Assembly (NCBI RefSeq): GCF_002210435.1
Contig: NZ_MZMV01000003.1
Location: 1-64,000 of the forward strand
Length of the DNA: 64,000 nt
Source of the DNA: Micromonospora wenchangensis
GTDB taxonomy: Bacteria; Actinomycetota; Actinomycetes; Mycobacteriales; Micromonosporaceae
Direction of reading: 5' to 3'
Part shown: positions 1 through 7,612 of the stretch, in pieces
Layout: each line of letters begins with the position of its first letter
Numbering within the stretch: position 1 is the stretch's first letter
The notes under the pieces: generated by a model
Told to the model about the DNA's origin: nothing
Database searches by the model: none
The model's input: the letters and a program-made list of their open reading frames with translations, nothing else
Made by a program: the position numbers and the translations under genes

Positions 1-136
1 CCCCCGTCAACTGCATCCCGTCACCCGAGTCACCAGCAAACCGGATCACCACCCGGTCCAACTGACGGATCTCGGTCCTGCCGGGGGTCCCACCCTCCGC
101 CGCCGGCGCATCGTCGTACCGTGTCGTGGAGGTCAT
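1..136 (-). CDS. korA: 2-oxoacid:ferredoxin oxidoreductase alpha subunit, N-terminal part only
   Basis: Reading leftward from an ATG at 136 gives 45 codons that stay open to the window edge, so only the N-terminus is present. After a short variable leader (MTSTTRYDDAPAAEGG) the frame reads RVVIRFAGDSGDGMQLTG, the conserved Gly-rich opening of the alpha (gamma-domain-fused) subunit of actinobacterial 2-oxoglutarate/2-oxoacid:ferredoxin oxidoreductases. The family oxidatively decarboxylates 2-oxoglutarate to succinyl-CoA with ferredoxin as acceptor, normally with a TPP-binding beta subunit; that partner would lie outside the window. It is divergent from the kinase gene at 496 and is central metabolism, so it suggests the left flank is outside the biosynthetic cluster. 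The family is fairly secure from the motif; the exact 2-oxoacid is not shown. Confidence 0.8.
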   Translation of the reverse strand, partial: MTSTTRYDDAPAAEGGTPGRTEIRQLDRVVIRFAGDSGDGMQLTG

Positions 137-495
137 GGGCGATCACGTCCCTCTCTGCTGCGCGACCCGCACCGCGACGGTGCGTTGCCGGCGAACGGCG
201 GGCCGACACCCGGCCCCGGCGGTACCAGCGCAGCCATCGGCCGGCGCGGTACGGCGGCGCAGGTCCGTACCGCCGGGGTCGGCGACCCCGGCGTCAACCT
301 GCGGGGTCGCCGACCGCATCAAGCGCCGGCGAGCGCGTGCGACCACACGCTAGGGTCCGGCCCCGGCCGTGCCAACCCTTAGCGATCCCCTACCCCCACC
401 CACCTGCGGGCGGCCGGACGACGGGCGCTGCGGGGCGTCCACCAAGGACGGCGCAGGGGGCGCGTGCCTCGACCCGCCATGGGACACTTGTCTAC
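137..495. other. Intergenic region between korA and the kinase gene
   Basis: This 359-base divergent spacer has no credible gene. It holds a perfect 21-base palindrome at 272-292 and a C-rich stretch at 375-392 with two CCCTTA/CCCCTA boxes 11 bases apart. It must carry the promoters for the minus-strand oxidoreductase and the plus-strand kinase, but I see no clear -35/-10 pair. Confidence 0.5.
272..292. promoter_or_regulatory. Perfect palindrome in divergent promoter region
   Basis: GCCGGGGTCG and CGACCCCGGC flank a single central G. It could be a dimeric repressor operator or a hairpin in the oxidoreductase leader. Position and symmetry are the only evidence. Confidence 0.35.
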
Positions 496-2016
496 ATGGG
501 CGAGCTGACCAGCGGCGCAGTGGCCGAGCCGGGGTCACCGCTGCGGCCGGGCGATCCGGAGCACGTCGGGCCCTACCGGCTTCGTCGCCTGCTCGGCTCG
601 GGCGGCATGGGGGTGGTCTTCCTGGCCGACGCCCCGGGCGGGGGCCGGGTGGCGGTCAAGGTCGTCCACGACGAGCTGCGGGCCCGGCCGGAGTTCCGGC
701 GACGGTTCGCCCGCGAGGTCACCGCCGCCGGCCGGGTGGCCGACTTCTGCACCGCCCGGGTGCTCGACGCCGACCCGCAGGGACCGGTCCCCTACCTCGT
801 CACCGAGTACGTGACCGGGTCGTCCCTGCACGAGCACGTGACCCGGCACGGCTCGCTCTCCGGCCCGCAGGCCGAGGCGCTGGCCGTCGGCGTGGCCGCC
901 GGGCTCACCGCGATCCACGCCGCCGGGCTGGCCCACGGCGACCTGACCCCCCGCAACGTCCTGCTGTCCCCGTTCGGCCCCAAGGTCATCGACTTCGGCC
1001 TGGCGAGCCTGATCGAGGCGTTCGACCCGACCACCGGGCCCTCGTACGGCACGCCCGGCTGGTTGGCCCCCGAACGACTCGCCGGTTTCCCGCCGGCCCA
1101 GCCCGCCGACGTCTACGCCTGGGGCATCCTCGTCGGCTGGGCCGCCACCGGCCGGCTGCCGGTCGACCCCCGGGTCCACCCGGCCGGCCCGCCCGACCTG
1201 AGCGGCCTGCCCGCCGGCCTGGCCGCGGTGGTCGCGCGGGCGTTGCGCACCGAGCCCCACCAGCGTCCCACCGCCCGGGAGGCGATGCTGATCCTGGTCG
1301 GCAGCGCCGACACGGCCAGCATCCGGTCGGCGGTGGAACCGGTGGCGGCCACCACCGAGCAGCTCGACGGCACCCGGTGGTACCCGGCGACCGGCCAGCC
1401 GGCCACCCTGGTCGCCCCGACGCCGCCGCCGCGTCGCCCGCCGCCGTCCTGGCCGGCGATGCTGACCGGGGTGGTGGCGGTGGTGGCCCTCGTCGTGCTG
1501 GGCGTCGTCGCGCTGCGCCAGGCCGACCAGCGGGACGCGCCGTCGGCCGGGCCGGGTCCGTCCGCGCCGACCGGCATCGTCACCCCGAGCCCCACCCCGA
1601 GCCCGTCGCCCACCCCGAGCCCCACCCCCGCCACCGCGACCGGTCAGGACGGGTCGCTGGAGTTCACCGTGACGGGGGTGCACTGCGGGTCGCGGGAGAT
1701 CGGATTCTGGCCGTTGACCCAGAAGGCGGACGGCGTGTTCTGCATGGTCGACGTCGACGTGCTCAACACGGGGTCCAAGGGGACCATCGTCTGGCCGCTC
1801 AGCCAGCGGCTGGTAGACGCCGACGGGCGGGGATACACCCCCGACACCCGTTCCCTGCTCTACTATCCGGACACGCAACGGTTGACGAAGAAGATCGAGC
1901 CCGGTGCGACGGTCAGCGGGGCGCTGGTCTACGACACACCGGTCGGCACCGAACTTCGCCAACTCGTCGTCCACGACACGCCACTGAGTGCGGGCACCAC
2001 CATCGATCTACCCTGA
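496..2016 (+). CDS. Membrane-anchored Ser/Thr protein kinase with C-terminal extracytoplasmic domain
   Basis: This 506-residue protein has a PknB-type kinase domain at about residues 25-290: Gly-rich loop LGSGGMGVVF, VAVK lysine, catalytic loop HGDLTPRN and DFG. The loop differs from the usual HRDLKP(x)N: Asp and Asn are kept, but the Lys is Thr, a variant also seen in other actinobacterial kinases. One transmembrane helix follows at about 318-342, then a Pro-Thr-Ser-rich linker. The C-terminal domain (about 386-506) resembles the DUF4352 immunoglobulin-like fold and contains two cysteines, so it may sense an extracellular cue. ATG 496 is chosen because it places the kinase fold about 25 residues in; the longer upstream frame is low-complexity Arg/Pro. 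The histidine kinase starts 18 bases downstream, so the two are probably co-transcribed. Its substrate is unknown. Confidence 0.85.
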   Translation: MGELTSGAVAEPGSPLRPGDPEHVGPYRLRRLLGSGGMGVVFLADAPGGGRVAVKVVHDELRARPEFRRRFAREVTAAGRVADFCTARVLDADPQGPVPYLVTEYVTGSSLHEHVTRHGSLSGPQAEALAVGVAAGLTAIHAAGLAHGDLTPRNVLLSPFGPKVIDFGLASLIEAFDPTTGPSYGTPGWLAPERLAGFPPAQPADVYAWGILVGWAATGRLPVDPRVHPAGPPDLSGLPAGLAAVVARALRTEPHQRPTAREAMLILVGSADTASIRSAVEPVAATTEQLDGTRWYPATGQPATLVAPTPPPRRPPPSWPAMLTGVVAVVALVVLGVVALRQADQRDAPSAGPGPSAPTGIVTPSPTPSPSPTPSPTPATATGQDGSLEFTVTGVHCGSREIGFWPLTQKADGVFCMVDVDVLNTGSKGTIVWPLSQRLVDADGRGYTPDTRSLLYYPDTQRLTKKIEPGATVSGALVYDTPVGTELRQLVVHDTPLSAGTTIDLP

Positions 2017-2034
2017 CCGAGAGAGCCGGAGAAC

Positions 2035-3339
2035 ATGGACGTCGCCGTCGCCATCGGCCTCACCGGGCGGGCACTGACCCGGGCCCTGTACGCCACCGGG
2101 CGGGGCGTGGTGCTCGTCGCCACCGCCGCACTCAGCCTGGTCCTCTTCATCGTCACCACCCTCGCCACGGCGTTCATCCTGCTCGGTGTCGGGGTGCTGC
2201 TGCTGCCACTGGTCACACCGTTGGTCCGCCGGCTCACCGGGCTGTGCCGGAACGTCGCCGCCCGTTGCGGGGTACCGATCGCCACGCCCTATCTTCCCCT
2301 GCCGCCGCTGGAACCGGGGATGTTCGGCTGGGTGCAGCGCTGCCGGTCCATTCTCACCGACCCGGCGACCTGGCGGGACCTGCTGTTCCTGCTGCTCAAC
2401 ACGCTTGTCGGGTTCGCCCTCGGGCTGCTGCCGCTCACCCTGCTGGTCTACTCGGTGGAGGGGTTGGTGCTCTCCACCGGGTTCTGGATGCTGATGCGGG
2501 AGTCGGGGGTCAACTTCTGGTACGGCTTCACCGCGCTGGACTCCTGGCCACACGCGGCGCTCGGGGCGTTGGTCAGTCTCGCGGTGTTCGCGTTCTGGGC
2601 GGCCGTCGCCCCGCACGTGACGGCCGGCCACGCGCACTTCGCCCGGTCGCTCCTGGGGCCGAGTGAACGCTCGGTGATCGCCTCCCGGATGCGGCACCTC
2701 TCCGAGACCCGTTCGGACGTGATCAACATCCAGGCCACCGAGCTGCGTCGGATCGAACGGGACCTGCACGACGGCGCACAGGCGCGGCTGGTCGCGATCG
2801 GCATGAAGCTCGGTGCGGCCAACCGCCAGTTGAGGACCAATCCGGACGCCGCCGAGACCCTGTTGGTCGACGCGCGCAACGCCACCGCCTCCGCGCTGGA
2901 GGAGCTGCGCTGCCTGATCCGGGGGATCCACCCACCGGTCCTCGCCGAGCGGGGCCTGGAGGACGCCATCCGGGCCATCGCGTTGGAGAGCCCGGTCGAC
3001 GTCGAGGTCACCACCGACGTGCCCGGCCGGATGGCCGCCCCGGCGGAGTCCGCCGTCTACTTCGCCCTGTCCGAACTGCTCAACAACGTGGTCAAGCACG
3101 CCAACGCCGACCGGGTCAGCATCGACGTGCGTCACGAGGCGGGTCTACTGCGGGCGGTGGTGATCGACAACGGTCAGGGCGGCGCGGACGCCACCCTCGG
3201 CACCGGACTCCGGGGCATCGAGCGGCGCTGTGCTACGTTCGACGGGACGCTCGTCCTCAGCAGTCCCGAAGGTGGGCCGACCGTCGCGATCCTGGAGCTG
3301 CCGTGCGCGTTGTACTCGCCGAGGACCTCTTCCTCCTGA
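2035..3339 (+). CDS. NarL/DesK-type sensor histidine kinase
   Basis: This 434-residue two-component sensor has hydrophobic helices across about residues 15-65 and 120-200, a membrane region resembling the putative sensor domains common in actinobacterial NarL-type kinases. A HisKA_3 dimerisation segment follows with the phospho-acceptor in RIERDLHDGAQ (His245). The HATPase_c domain shows an N-box ELLNNVVKHA and Gly-rich motifs DNGQGG and GTGLRGI. It would autophosphorylate His245 and pass phosphate to the regulator whose GTG start lies inside the last 37 bases of this gene, so the pair is translationally coupled. It follows the Ser/Thr kinase with 18 bases between. The signal cannot be deduced from sequence. 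Confidence 0.88.
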   Translation: MDVAVAIGLTGRALTRALYATGRGVVLVATAALSLVLFIVTTLATAFILLGVGVLLLPLVTPLVRRLTGLCRNVAARCGVPIATPYLPLPPLEPGMFGWVQRCRSILTDPATWRDLLFLLLNTLVGFALGLLPLTLLVYSVEGLVLSTGFWMLMRESGVNFWYGFTALDSWPHAALGALVSLAVFAFWAAVAPHVTAGHAHFARSLLGPSERSVIASRMRHLSETRSDVINIQATELRRIERDLHDGAQARLVAIGMKLGAANRQLRTNPDAAETLLVDARNATASALEELRCLIRGIHPPVLAERGLEDAIRAIALESPVDVEVTTDVPGRMAAPAESAVYFALSELLNNVVKHANADRVSIDVRHEAGLLRAVVIDNGQGGADATLGTGLRGIERRCATFDGTLVLSSPEGGPTVAILELPCALYSPRTSSS

Positions 3340-3965
3340 GGCAGGGAATGGTTCAGCTCCTCGAGTCGTACGACTTCGAGATCGTCGCGGCGGTCGACAA
3401 CGGACCGGCGCTGCTCGACGCTCTGGTGACCATCCGCCCCGAGGTCGCGGTGGTCGACGTGCGACTTCCCCCGACGTTCACCGACGAGGGGATCCAGGCT
3501 GCCCTGGAGGCCCGACGCCGCTGCCCCGGCCTGCCCATCCTCGTGCTCTCCCAGCACGTCGAGCAGCTGTATGCCAAAGAGTTGCTCGCCGACGCCAGCG
3601 GCGGCATCGGATACCTGCTGAAGGACCGGGTGCTCAACAGCGACCAGTTCGTCGACGCCATCCGCCGGGTGGCCGGCGGAGGCACCGCGATGGACCCGCA
3701 GGTGATCTCCCAACTGCTGGCAGGTCGTTCCCGCCGGGAGCCACTGTCCACGCTCACCCCACGCGAGCGGGAGGTGCTGAAGCTGATGGCCGAGGGATGT
3801 TCAAATGTGGCCATCGCGCAGCGCCTCATCGTCAGCCAGGGTGCGATCGCCAAATACACCACCAGCATCTTCACCAAGCTCGACCTGGCCCCGGCGGACG
3901 ACAGCAACCGTCGGGTGCTGGCCGTGCTGGCGTACCTCAACGGCACCCGCGCCGACGTCTCCTGA
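3303..3965 (+). CDS. NarL/LuxR-family response regulator
   Basis: This 220-residue regulator has a receiver domain (1 to about 120) with acidic pocket E7/D8, phospho-acceptor Asp52 in VVDVRLPP and a conserved Lys in YLLKDR. The C-terminal LuxR helix-turn-helix (about 150-210) reads LTPREREVLKLMAEG followed by NVAIAQRL; the recognition helix carries SQGAIAKYTTSIFTKL, a slight departure from the common S.xTVkxHvsxI. The GTG start at 3303 overlaps the kinase gene by 37 bases, so this is its cognate partner. A strong hairpin at 4041-4074 closes the transcript. No target can be named; the neighbouring convergent ABC exporter is a guess by proximity only. Confidence 0.9.
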   Translation: MRVVLAEDLFLLRQGMVQLLESYDFEIVAAVDNGPALLDALVTIRPEVAVVDVRLPPTFTDEGIQAALEARRRCPGLPILVLSQHVEQLYAKELLADASGGIGYLLKDRVLNSDQFVDAIRRVAGGGTAMDPQVISQLLAGRSRREPLSTLTPREREVLKLMAEGCSNVAIAQRLIVSQGAIAKYTTSIFTKLDLAPADDSNRRVLAVLAYLNGTRADVS

Positions 3966-4040
3966 CCCACCCGACCGGGCCCTGCCGGAGCAGCGCCGCG
4001 GCGGCATGCCGGCTTGGTTCCACGGCACCGACGTCATGCG

Positions 4041-4074
4041 GGAACGCCCCCGGTCGTCCGACCGGGGGCGTTCC
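4041..4074. terminator. Bidirectional terminator hairpin
   Basis: GGAACGCCCCCGGTC (4041-4055) pairs perfectly with 4060-4074 around a four-base loop. It lies between the convergent ends of the response regulator and the ABC permease, so it can serve both transcripts. There is no strong U-tract on either side, as is common in actinomycetes. Confidence 0.75.
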
Positions 4075-4087
4075 TGGGTTTCTCGGG

Positions 4088-6652
4088 TCACTCGACGGCG
4101 ATGGCGGCCTCCGCCGGCCGGGAGAGCATCGCCCGCCGACCCGGCAGCAGGGTGGCGGCGAAGGTGAGCCCCACGGCGCCGGCCACCACGGCCAGGTAGA
4201 TCAGGACCGACCCGGAGGGGACCGGGCGGCCCAGCACCACGATGCTGATCGGCATCAGGGTGACGACGGAGGCGATGGTCCCGAGGACCACCCCGATGAT
4301 GGCGACCATGCCGGCCTCGACGCTGAGCATCTGCAGGGCCTGTTGCCGGGTGGCACCGATGAGCCGCTGCATGCCCAACTCCCGACGGCGACCGGCGGTC
4401 GCCACGATCAGGGTGTTCGCCACCGAGATCATGGTGTAGCCGGCGACCAGCGCGACGAGCAGGTAGTTGACCCAGGCCAGGGTCTTGGTCCGTTCGGCGA
4501 ACGTGGTGATCGCGTCGCGCCCCTCGATCAGGGTCCCCGGCTGCCCGGCGGTCTGCTTGCGCAGGCTGGCGGCGAGCGCGTCCCGGTCGGTGCCGGGCTC
4601 GGCGGTGACCAGGATCTGCCGGGCCAGCCCGGTGGTGCTGTGGGCGGCGAGCAGCTCGGCGGGGAGCATGATCGTCTCGTACCCCTCCTTCGCCGGGTAG
4701 AGCGCGACCACCCGTACGTCCACCGCCGACCGGTCACCGAGGCGCAGGGTGATCTGGTCGCCGATGCCGACGTTGAGGTTCTTCCCGGCGATCTCGGGCA
4801 GCGCCACGGTGTCGCCGGTGAGCTCGGCCAGGTTGCCGGCGCTCGCCTGCACCCCGGTGATGGCGGCGGCACTCGCCCCGTTCACCCCCTGGAGGGGCCA
4901 CGGCGACTCGACGTGCGACCCGTCGTACGGCTTGTTGATCCAACCGGCGCTGGTGACGTACGCGGACGCCTCCTCGACGCCCGGCGCGGACCGGATCGCC
5001 GACACCGTGTCGGCGGGGAATCCCCCGGTGGTGGAGCTGAGCACCACGTCGGCACGCAGGTTGTCGGAGAAGTAACGCTCGGCGGCCTCGTTCTGGGTGG
5101 TCTGCATGTAGAAGTTGGCAAGCGCCAGGCCCACCGCCAGCATGATCGGGGTGACCGCGGAGGCGACCCGGACCGCGCGGGTCCGCACGTTGATCGTGCC
5201 GAGGTAGCCGGCGAGTCCGAAGAACGCCCGCGCCGGCACGCTGAGCATGGCGGCCAGCAGCTTGGTCAGCCCCGGGCTGATCAGCGCGATGGCGATCGCC
5301 CAGCACATCACCGCCGGCCCGGCGGTCGCCGAGGCCACCGGGCCCCTCATCGCGATCGCGGTCACCAGGAACAGCGCGAACCCGCCGCCGAAGAAGAGGA
5401 ACGAGAACACCACCCGGGGCCAGGTGACCCACTTGCGCTGGAGGGCGGCCTCGGCGATACCGGCGGTCGGCCGGATCTTGGAGGGACGCCGACCGGCGAC
5501 GTTGGCGGCCATCAGCGCGGCGAAGATCCCGACGACCGGACCGATCAGGTAGGGAAGGAAGCCCTGGTGGAACTCGACCACCGGCGAGATGACCCCGGCC
5601 TCCGAAACGATGTGGAAGAGCAACGGCCCCAACACCACGCCGGGCACGCAGCCGAGGATCGCGGCACCGACCGCCACCACCAGCGCCTCGCGGCGGACCA
5701 TCGTCCGGATCTGCCGGGGCGTCGCGCCGATGGAGCGCAACAGCGCGATCTCCTTCTGCCGCTGCTGCACCGACAGGCCGAGGGTGCTGGCGACCACGAA
5801 GATCGCCACGAAGACCGTCATGCCGGCGAACACACCGGAGAGCGGGATGAGCCCGGCCTGCCCGCCGACCGCCTCGGGGAACTCGGCCGCCCCACGGTCG
5901 TCGCCGGTCAGCACCACCAGCTTGCGGTCGGCGAGGGTGCGCTCGATCTTGCCGCGCAGGGCCTCCACGTCGGTGCCGGGCTTGGCCACCACGCCGATCG
6001 CATCGGCACTGCCGGTGTGCGGGTTGAGTCGCCGCTCGTCGTCGCCGGAGAAGAACAAGGCCGTCTGGCCCATCTCGACCGGCGGCGTGGCGATGCCGCT
6101 GACCTGGAAGGAGGAACTCACCCCACCGACCACCACGTCGACCCGGTCACCGACCTTGACCCGGGCCAGCGTGGCCACCGCCCGGTCCAGCACGACCTGG
6201 CCGGCCTGGGCGGGCGGCTGTCCGGCGAGCTTGTACGACCCGAGCTGGGCCGACTCCCACCCGTGGCCCAGCGACTGGGTGCCGACGATCACCGGCGCCC
6301 CCTTGCGGACGACGGTGGCGACGAAGGACGACTCGGCGATCGCCCGTTCGACCCCGGGCACCTCCTGGATCTTGTTCACCAGGGTCGGGTCGATCCAGTA
6401 CCGTTCGGCCAGCGGCACGGACTTGATGTCCTTGGTGTCCTGCGGGTCCTTCTTGGGCACGCCGTAGGTCTGCTTGCCGCTGACCACGACGTCGGCCGCC
6501 GCCAGGCGCTGCGGCGGGACCGCCAGCCGGATGCCCGTCTCCATCAGGCCACCGCAGGCGACGATCAGCGCCACCCCGAGGAAGACCGCGGCGAAGGTCG
6601 CGATGAACGCGAGCCTGCGGTAGCGCAGGGTGCGCCAGGCGAGGTACGTCAT
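4088..6652 (-). CDS. MacB/FtsX-type ABC transporter permease
   Basis: This 854-residue membrane protein begins MTYLAWRTLRYRRLAF with one transmembrane helix and then a large extracytoplasmic domain. Two FtsX-type permease cores follow (about residues 260-390 and 725-850), each with the multi-helix pattern and a conserved segment resembling RRKEIALLRSIGATPRQI: EIALLRSIGATPRQIRTMV in the first, LGMQRLIGATRQQALQML in the second. This double-FtsX layout is typical of actinobacterial exporters of peptides, lipids or antimicrobials. Its ATG overlaps the TGA of the upstream ATPase gene by one base (TGATG), which fixes the start and indicates coupling. Substrate is unknown; export or resistance for the adjacent cluster is possible but not shown. 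Confidence 0.88.
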   Translation of the reverse strand: MTYLAWRTLRYRRLAFIATFAAVFLGVALIVACGGLMETGIRLAVPPQRLAAADVVVSGKQTYGVPKKDPQDTKDIKSVPLAERYWIDPTLVNKIQEVPGVERAIAESSFVATVVRKGAPVIVGTQSLGHGWESAQLGSYKLAGQPPAQAGQVVLDRAVATLARVKVGDRVDVVVGGVSSSFQVSGIATPPVEMGQTALFFSGDDERRLNPHTGSADAIGVVAKPGTDVEALRGKIERTLADRKLVVLTGDDRGAAEFPEAVGGQAGLIPLSGVFAGMTVFVAIFVVASTLGLSVQQRQKEIALLRSIGATPRQIRTMVRREALVVAVGAAILGCVPGVVLGPLLFHIVSEAGVISPVVEFHQGFLPYLIGPVVGIFAALMAANVAGRRPSKIRPTAGIAEAALQRKWVTWPRVVFSFLFFGGGFALFLVTAIAMRGPVASATAGPAVMCWAIAIALISPGLTKLLAAMLSVPARAFFGLAGYLGTINVRTRAVRVASAVTPIMLAVGLALANFYMQTTQNEAAERYFSDNLRADVVLSSTTGGFPADTVSAIRSAPGVEEASAYVTSAGWINKPYDGSHVESPWPLQGVNGASAAAITGVQASAGNLAELTGDTVALPEIAGKNLNVGIGDQITLRLGDRSAVDVRVVALYPAKEGYETIMLPAELLAAHSTTGLARQILVTAEPGTDRDALAASLRKQTAGQPGTLIEGRDAITTFAERTKTLAWVNYLLVALVAGYTMISVANTLIVATAGRRRELGMQRLIGATRQQALQMLSVEAGMVAIIGVVLGTIASVVTLMPISIVVLGRPVPSGSVLIYLAVVAGAVGLTFAATLLPGRRAMLSRPAEAAIAVE

Positions 6653-7461
6653 CAGAAGCCACCCCTGCCGGCGGACTGCGGCGACCGGTTCTGCTGCCAC
6701 GCGGTCAGGTGGGTCATCCGCTCGGCCACCACGTCGGCGGTGGGGGCCTCCAGCTCACCGATGAACTGACCGTCGGCGAGGAACAGCACCCGGTGCGCGG
6801 CGGACGCGGCGACCGGGTCGTGGGTCACCATGATGATCGTCTGGCCGCCGCTGGACACCGTCTCGCGGAGCAGTTGCAGCACGTCGATGGTGGTCTGGGT
6901 GTCGAGCGCACCGGTCGGCTCGTCGGCGAAGATGACCGCCGGCCGCATGATGAGCGCCCGGGCGATCGCGACCCGCTGCTGCTGGCCGCCGGAGAGCTCG
7001 CTCGGCAGGTGCTTGCGGCGCTCCGCCAGCCCCACCCGGCCCAGCACCTCAATCACGGAGGAACGGTCCGGGCGACGGCCGGCCAGTCGGAACGGCAGTC
7101 CGACGTTCTGCTCGACGGTGAGCGCCGGCATCAGGTTGAACGCCTGGAAGATGAAGCCGACCCGCTCACGACGGAGGATGGTGAGCTGGTTCTCGTTCAT
7201 GCCGCTGAGTTCCTTGCCGTCCAGCATCACGGAACCGGACGAGGGCACGTCGAGCCCGGCCGCGCAGTGCAGGAAGGTGCTCTTGCCGGAGCCCGACGGC
7301 CCCATCACGGCGGTGAAGCTGCCCCGCGGGAAGCTCATGGTGACGCCGCGCAGCGCGTCGACCCGGTTCTCGCCGCGCCCGTATGTCTTGCGTACGTCCC
7401 CCAGTCGGACCGCGTCGACGGCACCGCTGGTGGGCGTCCGATTATCCTTGTTCCAGTTCAC
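6652..7461 (-). CDS. ABC transporter ATP-binding protein (MacB/LolD type)
   Basis: This 269-residue ATPase partners the permease at 4088-6652. It has Walker A GPSGSGKST (residues 54-62), a Q-loop in GFIFQAFNLMP, signature LSGGQQQR, Walker B VIFADEPTG, D-loop GALDT and switch His in MVTHD. The long N-terminal lead (about 16 residues before VRLGDVRKTYG) is usual for the group. The start is a GTG at 7461 with a GGGGAG ribosome site upstream; a nearer ATG (in GCATGAGG) is out of frame and stops at once. The short C-terminal extension after GQFIGELE is polar. It energises substrate movement through the double-FtsX permease, and both are likely expressed from a promoter between 7462 and 7612. Confidence 0.92.
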   Translation of the reverse strand: MNWNKDNRTPTSGAVDAVRLGDVRKTYGRGENRVDALRGVTMSFPRGSFTAVMGPSGSGKSTFLHCAAGLDVPSSGSVMLDGKELSGMNENQLTILRRERVGFIFQAFNLMPALTVEQNVGLPFRLAGRRPDRSSVIEVLGRVGLAERRKHLPSELSGGQQQRVAIARALIMRPAVIFADEPTGALDTQTTIDVLQLLRETVSSGGQTIIMVTHDPVAASAAHRVLFLADGQFIGELEAPTADVVAERMTHLTAWQQNRSPQSAGRGGF

Positions 7462-7561
7462 CTCATGCTCCCCGCAGAAGAACGTCGCCTGACGGCGGTG
7501 GGTATACGTTCACGCTATGCAACGGGCAGGCGGCGCTCTATGGAGCTAATGACCCGAAGCG

Positions 7562-7577
7562 GTGGGTCTAGACCCAC
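7562..7577. promoter_or_regulatory. Perfect 16-base palindrome between LAL regulator and ABC operon
   Basis: GTGGGTCTAGACCCAC is fully self-complementary with no spacer. It lies 36 bases beyond the LAL stop codon and about 100 bases before the ABC ATPase start, so it may be an operator for the exporter promoter. A zero-loop hairpin would be a poor terminator, so an operator is more likely. Confidence 0.4.
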
Positions 7578-7612
7578 GTCTCGGGGTCGACTTTAGGGCC
7601 TTCCGCACCAGC

